Of a stretch of DNA of 64,000 nucleotides, positions 10,978 to 22,795 are shown one piece after another. The DNA comes from Certhia americana (Eukaryota > Chordata > Aves > Passeriformes > Certhiidae): positions 28,033,962-28,097,961 of the forward strand of contig CM031864.1 in NCBI GenBank assembly GCA_018697195.1, read 5' to 3'. Position 1 is the first letter of the stretch; each line of letters opens with the position of its first letter. A program made the translations under genes and the position numbers. The notes beneath the pieces were generated by a model. It did not search any database, was not told the origin of the DNA, and saw only the letters and a program-made list of their open reading frames with translations.

Positions 10978-11307
10978 CACCCGAAGTCGTTGCTCTTGTC
11001 CCTCGTATGAGTACCTAAGCCCGTTGCAGAGGCGGGGTGAGCATCGGCCTCTTCCTGCCGCCTCCCCCCCGGCGCCGCGGAGACCGCCGGTCCGCGCCGC
11101 CCCCGCCGCCAGCCGGGCAGCCCCGCGCCCCGGACCGCCGACAAGGCAGCCGCCACCAGCGACTGGCCGCGCCGCTGCTCTTACCGAGGAGGACGAGCCG
11201 GGGCCATGCCGCCGAAGAGGAGGAGAGGGGAGTAGGGATGGGAGGAGGAGAGAGGCCGGTGTGGCGGGGGCGGCACGGCGGGGTGTCGAGCGGCGGCTGC
11301 CCGACAT
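10978..11307 (-). CDS. COP1: COP1 E3 ubiquitin ligase, first coding exon (right copy, frame-broken)
   Basis: The ATG at 11307 opens with MSGSRRSTPRR, which shares its first five residues (MSGSR) with human COP1 and is the best start evidence in the window. Further on are ser/ala-rich fragments ([17 protein letters not shown]), then LCNGL and, in another frame, DKSNDF just before the donor GTGAGC. The exon should end within the first RING cysteine codon at 10978. The length is 330 nt, remainder 0 instead of the 2 needed for phase 2, and matching pieces fall in several frames, so multiple indels are present. One base change also turns the conserved Val before the cysteine into Gly. Comparison with the left copy shows these lesions are not shared, which argues for read errors rather than a decayed gene. 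The remaining COP1 exons are outside the window to the left. Confidence 0.9.
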
Positions 11308-11374
11308 GCCTGAGGCCGGGGCCGGGCCGGGCGAGCGGCCTCAGCGCATCCGCCTGCGCGGGGGAAATAAAGTT

Positions 11375-11485
11375 CCTTTAAAAAAAAAAAAAAAAAGGGA
11401 AGAGAAGAAAAATAATCCCACACAATAAAAAAAAAAAAAAAAACAAATTAAATAAAAAACCAAAACCAAAAAAACCCCAAAACTG
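11375..11485. repeat. A-rich low-complexity tract upstream of COP1 (right copy)
   Basis: Counterpart of 1844-1955: alternating A homopolymers with different run lengths, between COP1 exon 1 and the minisatellite. Confidence 0.85.
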
Positions 11486-11582
11486 CGGCCCCGCACGGCT
11501 CTGTTCACCGCTTTCTTGACAGGCGGGCTCGCGGCCGCAGCGTGCGCGGTCGGGGCAGCGCCTGGGAGGCGGGGCGGGGCGG

Positions 11583-12168
11583 GACCGCGCTGGCCCTCAC
11601 GGACCGGCGGAACCTCGTCACTGCCCGGGGCGGGACCGCGCTCCCCTCAGGACCGGCGGAACCCGGCCCTGCCCCTGGGCGGTGCGGGCCCCCTCACGGA
11701 CCGGCGAACCCGTCACTGCCCCGGGGCGGGGCCGCGCTCCCCTCACGGACCGTCGGAAACCCGGCCCTGCCCCGGGGCGGTGCCGCGCTTTGGGGCCCTC
11801 CGGACGCGAACCCGGCACTGCCCCGGGCGGGGGACCGCGTCCCCTCACGGACCGTCGGAACCCGGCAACTGCCCCGGGGCTGCCGCGCTCCCCTCAACGG
11901 CCCGGCGGAACCCGCACTGCCCCGGTGCGGTGCCGCGCTCCCTCACGGACCGGCGGAACCCGGCACTGGGCCCCGGGCGGACCCGCGCTGCCTCACGGAC
12001 CGGCGGAACCCGGCACTGCCCCGGGGCGGGGCGGGACCGCGCTCCCCTCACGGACCGGCGGAACCCGGGGCGGGACCGCGCTCCCCTCACGGACCGGCAG
12101 AACCCGGCACTGCCCCGGGGCGGGGCCGCGCTCCCCTCACGGACCGGCAGAACCCGGCACTGCCCCGC
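11583..12168. repeat. GC-rich ~50-bp minisatellite, about 12 units (right copy)
   Basis: Same unit as 2060-2728. The CTCACGG landmark (some degenerate) starts near 11596, 11646, 11693, 11742, 11798, 11844, 11893, 11942, 11992, 12047, 12086 and 12136. That gives 12 units against 13 in the left copy. Spacing ranges from 39 to 56 bp with a mode near 49-50. Confidence 0.92.
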
Positions 12169-12314
12169 GATACCGTTTTATCCGTACAGCCTTGGCCGTG
12201 GACTCGGCAGTCAATTTGGGGCCGTGGGACCGGGCGAGGGGTGTGGGCCAGGAGCTTCCAACCCCGCCTGAATCGGCTCCCCCTGATATCACATCTAGTG
12301 ATGAGCAATCCTGA

Positions 12315-12743
12315 AGCACAAGTCTATTGAGGAGTGGCTGATGGCTGAGGGAGCTGGGAGGGCTCAGCGTGGAGCAAAGGAGGCTCTGAGGAACCTTCTC
12401 GCGCTCTACGGCCATGTGACAGGAGGTCGTGGCCAGGTGAGGGTGGGGATCTACTCCAAGGGAATCAGCGATAGGATAGAAGGACATAGTCTTAAGCTGC
12501 GCCAGGCAAGGTTCGGACTGGACATAGGGAGGAGCTTTTTCACTGTGAGGGTGATTATGTATTGGAATGGGCTGCCTTGGGAGGCGGTGGAGTCACTGTC
12601 TTGGAGGTGCTCAAGGAAAGACTGCCCGTGGTACGTGGTACTCGGTGCCATGGTCTGGTTGACATGGTGGTGTTGGGTCATAGGTTGGACTCGCTGACCT
12701 CACAGGTCTTTGCTAATCTAATTGAGGTAATTCTGTGATCTCC
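12315..12743 (+). mobile_element. CR1 LINE 3' fragment, plus strand (right copy)
   Basis: Counterpart of 2880-3306, with the 'TCTATTGAGGAGTGGCTGA' start and an 'AGGTCTTTGCTAATCTAATT' end. Non-coding. Confidence 0.75.
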
Positions 12744-12944
12744 CTCAGGACGCTGAGGCAGCCAGGCCTCAGGGAAATGCGCCGGGCTGTCACTCAGAGA
12801 CCCTCCCTGTGCTCCCTGAGCCGGCAGCACCACAGTGAAGGGCAGGGCTGGTCTGTCTCAGGAGACTGTCTCCACCTGCAGTGATACCTTAGATATGGCC
12901 CACAAAAGGCAGCTCTAAGCATGTGCCACCCAGCCCCACACAAA

Positions 12945-13567
12945 GAAATGGATCCATGGATCGAGGCCAATTGTGTGAGGTTCAACAAGTGCCAAGTCCT
13001 GTACTTGGATCACAACAAGCCCAGGCAGTGCGACAGACTGGAGGAGGAGTGGCCTTGTGGAGGAGGACCTAAGGGCCCTGGTCAACCGCAGCCTCACCTC
13101 ACGTGCTCTGTCCAGTTCTGGGCTTCTCACTGCAAGAAAGACTTTGAGGGGCTGGAATGGCTCCAGAGAAGGGCAGTAGAGCTGGGAAAGGGGCTGGAGG
13201 GTAAGTCCTCTGAGGAGTAGCTGTGGGGGCTCATGCTGATGGAGGCTCAGCAGGGACTTTATCATTCTACAACTCCCTGACAGGAGGTTGTAGTTAGGTG
13301 GGAATCAGGCTCTGCTCTCAGGTAACAACCGGGCCAGAGGAGGTTTGGGTTGAACATCAGGAAGAATTTGTTCATGAAAAAGGTTGTTAAGCATTAGAAC
13401 AGGCTCCCCAGGGTGGTAGTGGAGCCATCATCGCTGGAACTGTTCAAAAAATGACTGGACATGGCACTCAGTGCTCTAGTCTGGATGACAAGGTGATGAT
13501 CAGTCACAGGGTGGATTCAATGATCTTCGAGGTATTTTCCAGCCTAAATGATGCTATGATTCTGTGA
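12945..13567 (+). mobile_element. CR1 LINE 3' fragment, plus strand (right copy)
   Basis: Counterpart of 3508-4153. It contains 'TTGGATCACAACAAGCCCAG', 'AAGACTTTGAGGGGCTGGAA' and 'AGAACAGGCTCCCCAGGG', and ends with 'AAATGATGCTATGATTCTGT', close to the canonical CR1 3' terminus. Confidence 0.82.
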
Positions 13568-16500
13568 AAGATATCTGATGATGAGTGAACAGCCTTTCCC
13601 AGGTTTGAGCCAGCTCTCTGCTACCTGGGTGAGTGGGAATCCCAATGGTGAGGACCACAGCCTGTTGGGTTCCTGTTTCCTAACAGCATGCCTGAGTTTT
13701 ACAGAGCAAGGGCAGACCAGTTTCTGCACAAGTTAATTAGTAAAGTGTTAATAGAATATGCCCCAAAGATGTTTTGCGTGTCATGAGAAATGTTGCCCCC
13801 AAATCCAGCCTTTTGCAAGCCAAACTGAAAATTTCATGAAACACAGCACTTGTCAACTCCTTGGCTTGGCCAGTACTGTTGAGAGATACCTGCTATTCCA
13901 TTTCATTTCTGTTTCAACAGCCTATGGAAACATATTGCCTCCTCTGCATTGAGTAACTGTATTGTCTGCAGTCAGCTTTACTTGTCTGGAATTGAGGCAG
14001 CTGGTGAAACACTAGGGCATTCCCTGAAGAGGGTATCCTAAACCCAGGTATGGGAAAATGCCCAAAAAGATCAGTGCTGCAGCACTCCTCTCAGTAGGGA
14101 CAGCAGAGTGAGCTGTAAAACCAATATGGGAGCTGGTAAAACTACTCTAAGAGGAAAAAAAAAGGTGCTTCAGGTAGGCAGTATTGGGACCTCCCAGGCA
14201 TGCAGCAGGCTAGCAGGGATGCTGTGTGACAAATGTCCCAAAGGCAGCACAGCGAAACACAGCTCTGGATTTACCCTGGAGATGCAGCTGAAGGGTAGAG
14301 CTGTGGAGTGCTCCTCCTAGCCTCCCCTCTCAGAGGTGCTGGAATACCATTGAGTACATGCCTCTGTATGTTTACCCCTCACGTTGGGAAAAATCACCAA
14401 GGCAGTCAGCAAAACCCAAGTCTCTGAGGAATTTGATTCAAGCCAGGAAATTCAAAGGCAGAGTCCCTGTGAGATCCAGGTCAGCAGTCTCACCTTTGCA
14501 AGCTGACATCTGCCATTAGAGTCACTCCCATGATTTAACTCTGTTGCTGTTATTAAAAACATTTTTTTAATATAGTTCTGAGGGCTCTTTTTGGTGTTTT
14601 CCTTTGGGTTTGGATTTTTTTTTTTTAGTCATTGGGTTCCCCTACTCTCTATAAATAGCTTTCTGACTGACAGGTCTCAGCACTAGCTCCATAAAGTCAT
14701 TGAAATATAGTGATTCCCCTTGTTTTCAGTGGAAGCAAAAGGGGTTGCTGTTATTTAGACCTTTCTTTCAAGCTGTTGGTGTCTGTGTGCATCTTATTTT
14801 TTGTTGCTAAGAGAAAGGGAAGTCTCATTTCCTTCTCTTCCAGAGGGACAAAAGCTTTATGAATGAGTGTCTACAATGGACTCTCAGAAGTAGTAAGCAG
14901 TAGTATTGGCAATAGCACGACCCCATGCTTCATACTGAAAGACTGTCTGATCCTTGAAAAGTCTTGCTGATGCCATTACTGACTGCTCCAGGGAGGAAAA
15001 AATGACAGGCAAAAGCTATTTAAGATCAAATATATGACCACTTATGCCTATACATAGCTGGCCTTCATAACATCCCCTACACCCACAGCCCTGGCAATGA
15101 GTGTGACACCCAGCATTTCTATACCTAGGGAAGATCTCCCTGATTCCCGAGCTTTAGGATATCATTATGAGCTCTTGGAGACCCTCTGAGTGAATACCTT
15201 CTTTTCACTGCCCAAGTACATCTGGAGCAGCTTCTGGCTCCTGGAGACACTTCTTTCCCGGGGGTTACCTTGTATTACCCGTTCCACAATCCTTGTACGT
15301 AGCCCAAGTGAAGGTTAGATGCTGCTTACTGGAGATACCTGTGTGTTGTATCAGGAAAAAGGACATGGAAAAAGTCTTCCAGTTCTAAAGTTCACTGCAG
15401 CTGGAACAGTGATTTGTCAGTTATCTTCTTGTTAACACAAGATGAACTCTAAGAATTAGTGTCATTTAGTCCCAGCGTCAACAACACTGTGATTACTCTC
15501 AGTGGCCAGGGTACAAGAGTGAAAGATCAGCTGTAAGAGGTTTCTCTGTCTCCTCCAGTCAGCAGTGTGCCTTTGCACTGCCTGTAGGCCAGAATCCTGC
15601 ATTGAAGTACAACTCATGATGGGCTCAGGACAGAGGGGAAAGCCTTGGTGTAGGAACACCTGCATCCTCATGTAGAACACTCTTCCATAGGTCCTGCTTC
15701 CAGAGAATTGCCTATGCTTCCTCACTTAGTCTTAATGGAGATACGTCTGTCTGCCTTCAAAGGTGTGTGGATCAAGCATGGAAAGCAAACATCACCCACT
15801 CCCAAATGGCCTGAAACCCATTCCCAAGTGGCCTGAAACTTTGGCTGCAAACAAATCAGTTTCTTTGGGATAAGCTGTCTCTGGCTATAGTCCTTAGTGG
15901 TTCTTTTACACAAAGAAATTGCTATTTCTAACAGATGTACATTTTGTAAGACTGACTGGAGGAATCTGCTCTTACTTTTGTGTATATTTTTAGCCTCTGA
16001 AACCAGTCACTGACAACATCCCAGCAAAGTATCAGTTATGATCCTGTGCAGAGACACACTACCCAAGGCATTAAAGGAAGGAGAAGCCATGTACTGTCTA
16101 TAGATGAATGAACTTCAACAGCAATGTACGATTCTGCTCTTTTGAGTACATAAACCCTACTTAATACAACCCCCAAGTTTGTGACATTTGCAGTTGCAGC
16201 TCCATTCACCTCTGCAACAAGCAGCTGCAGCCATGGTGTCCAGTGACAGCACAGGCACAGAAATCATTAAGGATACTCTTCTTATTCATATTCAGCATGG
16301 ATCATCTTGCAGGGAGACTGAGACTTCTTCTACACAGAGATCCATGGGCTGCATATCTGGGGGAAGTGACAGTCACCTCCCAGGCTCCAGGCTCTGGACT
16401 GTTGATGACTCCTTAGGAAAATTGCTTCTACTTCCATTTCTGAGCCTGCTGCTGCCACCTAATTTCCACTGGGTCCGTTAGTCCATTCAGGAGCTCAGCA

Positions 16501-16616
16501 AACCCTGCTAGGAACTGCCACCCTGGCTTGGGATTTGCTGCTCCAGAGGTTATTAGGGAACTTTATTAATAATCATTGCATTAACCTCTCAGCTAGTTGG
16601 TGATAGAAATGCCATT

Positions 16617-16690
16617 TCTCCCATTTTATAGCTGAGAAAAATGAAGCGTAGACAGATTCATCACCTGGTTACAGAGTCAGTGGGAATTCT
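16617..16690 (-). mobile_element. Possible MIR-like ancient SINE fragment
   Basis: The plus strand resembles the reverse complement of the MIR core: 'CCCATTTTATAGCTGAGAAA' followed by a weak match to the 'tcacctggttacagagtcag' part. MIR-type elements are very old, and only such short remnants are expected in a bird. This was recognised by eye only. Confidence 0.4.
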
Positions 16691-17466
16691 TAATGCTCCA
16701 TAAATCTGAAAATTAGGCTGTCAGCAACTTCAGGAGTGAACTGCAGCAAAGCCATTCAGGAGACCTAGTTCCTATCCATTGGATGCCTCCTTCCCCAGTT
16801 TACTGGGAGAAACCAGGACATATCTCTGAATTTCAATTCCTGCGGTCAGGTACAGAGATGTGGGGATCCGGAGGAGATGGAAGAACACAGCTCAGTGCTC
16901 CCTGTCCACAGCAGACATCTCCACTGAGAAGAGCCTTGAGGAGGGGGCATGATGCACTTAGTGACGATGCTTTGATATAGGGATAGGAACTAGTTCGTCG
17001 TATAGAAACTCAGGTATTTGTCTGGTCACCACTGGAAACTTGGTTCTGAAAGATTATTTTGTTGTTAAAATATGCAATTTAGGCTAACTCAGGCTGCTTG
17101 GGATATGAGAAAAGCAGGAGCTGTGGGGGCAGGGGGGCAGGAAAAAAAAAAAAGCAGGAGCTGGTTGGTTGGTTTTTTATTTTCTAATTTAATAGTGCAA
17201 AAGCAAGTAGTACTAGGAGGGAGGATGCTTAGAGGTATCTACTCTATTTAAGATTATACAGAGTTCTTAAAATAAGGATTTTTATCAATGCTTTTTAACA
17301 ACACCTTTGCTGCTTGCAAGATGAAATTTGATGCCTCAGCCTTAGGCTAGCTCCAAGGTGACATAGGGCTTTTGTGCAAAAATGGTTTGGCCCCATTCAG
17401 AAACCAAGAATCAGCAAAAATAAAATATTTCATTTTATTGCTGTGTTTAAAAACATCAGGGTTGGT

Positions 17467-17504
17467 TTTTTTTCTTTTTTTTTTCTTTTTTTTTTTTTTC
17501 TTTA
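17467..17504. repeat. T-rich homopolymer tract
   Basis: Runs of T broken by single C bases over about 38 bp. It could be the tail of a retroelement, but no body is recognisable next to it. Confidence 0.85.
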
Positions 17505-18431
17505 GAAGGTGTATGTTAGAAGTGTCATCTTTGCACTGCAAACAGTTACATCATTCTGGTCTTCTGAAGAGAAATTTTCACTTGTTTGAACTATAATGAG
17601 GTTAAAATAATTTGGTGATTCTTCTGTAATCCTGAAATACTGTCTTCAAAGTTTCCAGGCTCTACAGAGACTTGAAGAGAAATGTCCATGGAACTGCTGT
17701 TTTAATGTGTGTGCACTGAAGCAAAGCTACAGAGGAGCCTGACCTACAGCAGCAGAAATACCTGATTCACTGCTCAAAAATATGAAATTCCCTTTACATG
17801 GGAAAAAATTATGATACCATCTTATTATTAGACACCACACAGCAAAGGATGTGTCTGGGAATAGAGAGAAGGTTCCCTTACAGCATGTCCTTAAGCTCCA
17901 AGAGTGTTTGACCTCGTATTAGGAACAGGTTTTCCGGGCAAATATTAACTAAACCCTCTGCTGGGCATAAGGATGGATAGAGATGGTTTCTCACACACAC
18001 AGACTTGACCCAGACTCAGCTTGTGCAACCCCAGGTCTGTGTTGGGATGCTGAAGCTCTGCCAAACTCTCTGGTTCTCATAGAGGGCAGTGTCAAGGCTC
18101 AGCTGTTCATTACCTGCTCACATTGACACCCCCAAACCTGGCCAAACTCAGCCCCTCGTGTCACTCCCACTCAGCTAATACACCATGTCTAAATACAACC
18201 ATGATGTAATTACCTTCTTGTCTAACCATTATAATCATTTTAACAAAGATGATTTAGTATCTGTCTGTCTAGGCTGATTTCTCTCCCACAAATTACGATG
18301 GCATTGATGTAGTTATGTGCCCTTACAGTATGAAACAAGTCTATTTAGTGGACTGCATTTGGGTCTTTCAGCATGAGAACGTGCTACTATCTCTGAAAAC
18401 TCCCTTTTATATTTTTATGGAAGGCAAAAGT

Positions 18432-18590
18432 CATAAAACCAAAGAATGGTTTGTGTTGGAAGGAATCATCCAGTTCCCCTTTCCATGAACAGGGATACCT
18501 TGCACTAGATCAGGTTGCTTCCAGCTCCATCCAGTCTGGCCTTGAACACTCCTAGGCTTGGGGCAACCATAGCTTCTCTCTTTCAGCAGA
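18432..18590 (-). mobile_element. CR1 LINE 3' fragment, minus strand
   Basis: The plus strand reads 'AAAGAATGGTTTGTGTTGGA', then 'CACTAGATCAGGTTGCTTCC' and 'GGCCTTGAACACTCCTAGG'. These are reverse-complement landmarks of the CR1 3' end. Confidence 0.85.
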
Positions 18591-19140
18591 AAAATAGAGA
18601 GGCAGCAAAATGCTAGGTGTCAGGACCTTGCAGGCACAAGTGTTGCTTGCCTTGAGCAACCTCATCTGGGACCTCAGTGCACACATCCTCTGGTGGTTGG
18701 CCCAAGCACTATATTTAAGGTAATCCCAGGACTTCTCCTTAGGATATAGGGTGATGATGCCTAACCCTCTCAATGGGTTTGACCTGGTGACTCTGCTGTT
18801 GGTAGCTGGTTTCCAGTCCTGCCTCATCTGCTGATGCCTCTGGATGGGCCTAGGTCCTGACTCCTCTGCTGTGTCTGAGAGCAGGTGGACCCTGTTACCA
18901 GAATCTAGCCCTCCCTGCTGTGCTCAAGTTGGACCCTTTGTGATGAATGCCCTGGTGGGCTGGGTTTATTTTGGGCTCCTGGCTTGTCCTCTGTGTGGGG
19001 TAGCCCTCAGCTCCTTGGCTGCTTCCCCTGCCTGCTGTCTCTTTGCTAGGCTGAGTGGATCACAGGTGACAGAGTTAGTGCTGCAAGAACCCCCTCAAAA
19101 GCTGTTGGTTTGGGAGTAAGCTGTAGATGGCTGGTAGAAA

Positions 19141-19545
19141 ATCATAGGATCTTAGAATGGTTTGGGCTGAAGGGGACCTTAGAGATTATCTGGTTCTAAC
19201 CCCCTGCCATAGGCAGGGATAACATTCATTAGACCAGGTTCCTCCAAGACTTGTCCAGCCTGGCCTTGAACACTTCCAGGGATAGACAAACACAGCTTTT
19301 CTGGGCAACCTGTTAAAGTGTGTCACCATCCTCATAGGGAAGAATTTCTTCCTAATATCCCATTTAAATCTGCTCTCTGTCAGTGTGAAGTCATTCCCCC
19401 TTGTCCTGCCACTCCAGGCTCTTTTCCAAAGTCCTTCTTCAGTTCTCCTGGAGCCCCTTTAGACCTTGGAAGGGGCTCTAAGGTCTTTCTGAAGTCTTCT
19501 TCAGGCTGAATACTCCCTGTTCTCCCAGCCTGTCTTCATGTGAGT
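19141..19545 (-). mobile_element. CR1 LINE 3' fragment, minus strand
   Basis: It begins 'ATCATAGGATCTTAGAATGG', continues with 'CCTGGCCTTGAACACTTCC', 'AAGAATTTCTTCCTAATATC' and 'CATTCCCCCTTGTCCTGCCA', and ends near 'CCCAGCCTGTCTTCATGTGA'. It is well preserved at the 3' end and truncated at the 5' end as usual for CR1. Confidence 0.92.
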
Positions 19546-21010
19546 TTATTTTCCTTTGTTTCTCTCTTTCCTTTTTAAACTAAAAAACTAAAACATAGAA
19601 ATGCAACATAAATATATAACACCCCCCCCCTTTTTTTTTAAACATGCAAAAACTTTCTGTGGTCCTATTACCCCCTTTGAGCTGCTGCAGCATCCCTGCA
19701 TTGCCACAGTTGGCCTCTGCCACCCCTGTCCCTCTCAGCCCTGTGTAAGGCAGTGCACAATTTGGGCTGTCATGGCCAAGGAGAAGCTGGGAAAGTTTTC
19801 CGTCACAGGGAAAAACTTCAGCCCTGGAGCTGAGGATGCCTTCATGGCAGCAGCACTCTTAACATGCTGCTTAACAATTGGGGCGATTAGCTGGAGTAGA
19901 GAAGACTTGGTTTTGAGAGCTGCTGCTTCTCAATACCAGCGCTTGCCATCAGAGGGCAAACTCAGCCCAGGTGAAGATGCTTCGTATTCAGTTATTGCAG
20001 CCTGCTGCTTCCCAGGTTCATCTCTGCGAGGTAATAACAAAGGCGAGAGGCCATTTACCGTCCTTCTCACAGAGGACAGATGCAGCTTCCCATCTGCTTG
20101 CTGCCGGGAAGGGCTCTGCTCCCCGGTTCTCTTGAGAGCAAATCTTGCTTTGCAGGAACACCCCAGCCAGCAGCAAAAGGCAAGGATGATGCTGTGGGCT
20201 TTGAGTCAGAGCAGTGTAACACAGAAGGGATTCCCAGAAAGCAGCAGGTCTGGGTTTTAACAAACCAAATAGACTATAACCTTCCTACTTCAGCAGAATT
20301 TGTATGTATGGCTATAGACTTTTAGCAGGACTCAAAAAACTGGACTGTTTGGTACTTGCTTTCTATTTGGCGTCTTGCTGCTCTCCAGAGCCAGTGGTGA
20401 GCTTGGCTCTACAGCTTCAGCAAAACCAGTGACATTAAAGTAACCTCTATGGGAGTGGTGCCCCTCAGATGCATCCTAAAGGAGCAAAGTGTTCTATACT
20501 GCTGCAGCTCTGACCTCTCCCAGGAGCCCCATCTGCTGGCATGTGGGCCCGTCTGCCTACGCAAAACCGTCCACGTTTCCCAACGCATTTGGTGCGGATT
20601 TAAATCTTGCCAGCTCTCCCCTTTGCTTCTTCCAATGAATCTCAGTTTTAATCCCCAGCCTCCTTATAGCCAGAGACTTCGTTTAAAATGCTGGAGGTCT
20701 TTTCAGAGGGAAATAATGAACCAGACGCTTTCCCGGTGTTTCTCTTTGGTTTTACTGCCCTGGGTCTCCCTTGAGGACAGAGAGTTCTTTGTACTGTATT
20801 GGGTCTCCTTACAAAAAGGGGCTTGTGAACAGAGCATCCTCCCATTGCGTACTACACCACATGGGTTTTCTTTTCCACCTGTCCTCCTAGGCATAGCCAG
20901 TGTCAAATCCCTTTCTGTGTGTGAGGGAATGAGCCAAAAGCTTTAATCTTGGAGATGCAAAGTGGATGTATGCCAAACTGCTCAGTGCCATCCTGCTGCC
21001 TGGCCTCAGT
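19546..21010. other. Intergenic DNA, no supportable gene
   Basis: Two open frames of 219 and 165 codons lie here (19601-20260 and 20449-20946, plus strand). They have no recognisable domain, signal or splice structure and are discussed under rejected items. A C/T homopolymer run lies at 19621-19640. Confidence 0.5.
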
Positions 21011-21200
21011 CTAGCTGGAATGTAAACAAAGAGTTAACCTGATTGTCATCATCTCCCCAGCCCAGCTGATATTTGGAGTGAAGCCACATTCCAGTTTAAA
21101 GACAGCTGATAATTGAATAAAGTCTGCATCTTGAGTAAATTTAAAAGCAAGACAGGAGCTCTCCCCGTCAGAAGTCAATATGTTTCCTCTTGCAGGGATT
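21011..21200. promoter_or_regulatory. Candidate enhancer block (motif cluster)
   Basis: The block packs TEAD-type GGAATGT (21017-21023), forkhead-type GTAAACA (21022-21028), HNF1-half GTTAAC (21033-21038) and an inverted TEAD-type ACATTCC (21086-21092) into about 75 bp, followed by AT-rich sequence. Such motifs occur by chance, so function is inference only. It lies between the two divergent genes. Confidence 0.25.
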
Positions 21201-22335
21201 TTTGTCTGGAGTTAATGCTGCAGCTGCCACTTCCAGGGGATGAGTGCATGCTTGGGAACAGTCAATTTTTGCCTCCCTTAAGGAGTTAAATTTAGGTCTG
21301 TATGTGCATAAAAGCAATTCCTATTTCTATTTCCTGCTAAAGGTGAAATCTAGGGCTACAACCTCAAATGCCCATAAAACCATTAAGCTTTAAGTAACTT
21401 ACTGATGGTGTGGTGTAGTCCAGCATCCTTGCCCAGGTAACAAGGAAACAAAGGCAGAGGGTTGCAAGTACAGCTCAGGTGCCTTATTATGTTTAGATCA
21501 TGGTGTGAATGGAGGAAACCAATGTGATGTAGCTAATTGACATCATGCTAATTAAATATTGGATACTCTGCATGTACCCTTGCAATAATCACTCCTACTT
21601 TCAAGTGGGAAATTTTCTCATTGTCAATATACAGATACATTGTGGACCTGGAGAAAGCTGTTTCTGGCAAAGTTAAGGCTAGTGATTTATTGAGTTCTGT
21701 AAAATATATTTGCTTTGGTCCTTCTTTGTATTCACTGTTCAATGATATTCAAACAAATGCCTTTGAGCCTGGGAACCAGCAGCTTTTTGGCACGTGTTCC
21801 TTTCACAAATGGGGGCATTCACACCAGAAATGCAGTTCTACGATTTCATAGCCACATGATGGGTAGGCAGGGATGGGCCATGCAATCTGTGCCCCATCAG
21901 AAATACCTGGCACTTCTTCTGTTTCAAATTTCACTAAGCAAAATAATTGCATGTAGCTGTTTACTGTCAATATGCTGCCTGCATGTTATTAATAGGAGAG
22001 CTGGACTGAATAATTAGGACTAATGATTAGAGAAAGTTGTCATCTGTTCATGAATAATTTGAAGAGAGGCAGTGTTCAACAATTAAATTTATTGGCAAAA
22101 AAAATCTTTTATTCCATTTTGGAAATGTTTTCTCTATTATGCCAGTACATAAGCACCCACACACTGGGCCAGTGTTCAGACTTCAGCTTCCCCAGCTCTG
22201 TTTTTGGCACTCAAGCTGGTGTGATTTTCAGAGATGCTCAGGATCACTTGCCCCATTGAACTTCCCTACCAGGCTTTGGAGTTGTGTGTCTTTAGGAAGC
22301 AGGGACACCTTTCTAGAGTCCAATTCATGGTCTGA
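21201..22335. other. Intergenic DNA, no gene seen
   Basis: AT-rich and non-repetitive. Short ORFs only. No recognisable repeat family. Confidence 0.5.
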
Positions 22336-22795
22336 GGATCACGGAATGGTTTAGGTTGGAAGGGACCTTAAAGATCGTCTTGTTTCAAACCCTTGCCATG
22401 TGCAGGGATGCCTTAGACTGGACTGCCCCAGCAGCCCCATCCAGCCGGCCTTGAACATTTCCAGGGATAGGGCATTAAATTCATGGCTTCTCTGGGCAAC
22501 CTGTGCCATGGTCTCGTCACCCTCATAGTTAAGAATTTCTTCCTAATCTCTAATCAAAGCTGCCCTCTGTCAGTTGGAAGCCATTCCCCCTTGCCAAATT
22601 ATGATACGGTCTGGTAAAAAGTCTCCATTTTCTTTTAAGTCTCCTTTAAATATTGAAAAGCTACAGTGAGGTCTCCCTGGAGTTTGTCAGGCTGAGCAAC
22701 CCCAAGTCTCTCAGCCTTTCCTCAAAGGGGAAGCTGTGAGTGCACATCACCCACTACTATCCCTAAGTCCTTCTCTGCAAGGCTGCTCTTAATCT
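22336..22795 (-). mobile_element. CR1 LINE 3' fragment, minus strand
   Basis: It starts 'GATCACGGAATGGTTTAGGT', then reads 'GGCCTTGAACATTTCCAGGG', 'AAGAATTTCTTCCTAATCTC', 'GAAGCCATTCCCCCTTGCC' and 'CCCCAAGTCTCTCAGCCT'. This is the longest clean minus-strand CR1 piece in the intergenic region. Confidence 0.92.

Larger units (their letters stand above)
10860..12250. promoter_or_regulatory. COP1: CpG island and promoter region of COP1 (right copy)
   Basis: CpG-dense DNA around the right COP1 exon 1 and minisatellite, matching 1330-2830. The minus-strand start site cannot be placed from sequence. Confidence 0.6.
9564..15111 (+). repeat. Right member of the ~5.6-kb direct duplication
   Basis: It matches 1-5673 along its whole length with dense small indels. 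After 15111 the sequence runs into unique DNA leading to PAPPA2. Before 9564 it runs into unique DNA that has no partner in the window because the left copy is cut by the window start. This copy has normal flanks on both sides, so it is the better candidate for the true locus. Confidence 0.93.
13568..18431. other. Intergenic DNA between COP1 and PAPPA2, no gene seen
   Basis: The part up to 15111 belongs to the duplication and the rest is unique. There are only short ORFs. It includes a T-rich run at 17467-17504 and one possible MIR-like SINE, listed separately. The AT-rich stretch 18170-18350 has several homeodomain-like TAATTA/ATTATAAT motifs, but nothing more can be said. Confidence 0.5.

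Noticed and set aside
11516..12330. Open frames of 251, 262 and 210 codons in the right copy
   Set aside because: Same minisatellite artefact as in the left copy. All three forward frames are open, which shows that repeat composition, not coding, keeps them open.
19601..20260. 219-codon open frame, plus strand
   Set aside because: No domain, signal peptide or homology that I recognise, it starts next to a C/T homopolymer, and it has no splice or promoter context. Expected by chance in this much sequence. A protein search with a hit in other birds would reverse this.
20449..20946. 165-codon open frame, plus strand
   Set aside because: Cysteine- and leucine-rich without pattern, no known family. 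Treated as chance.
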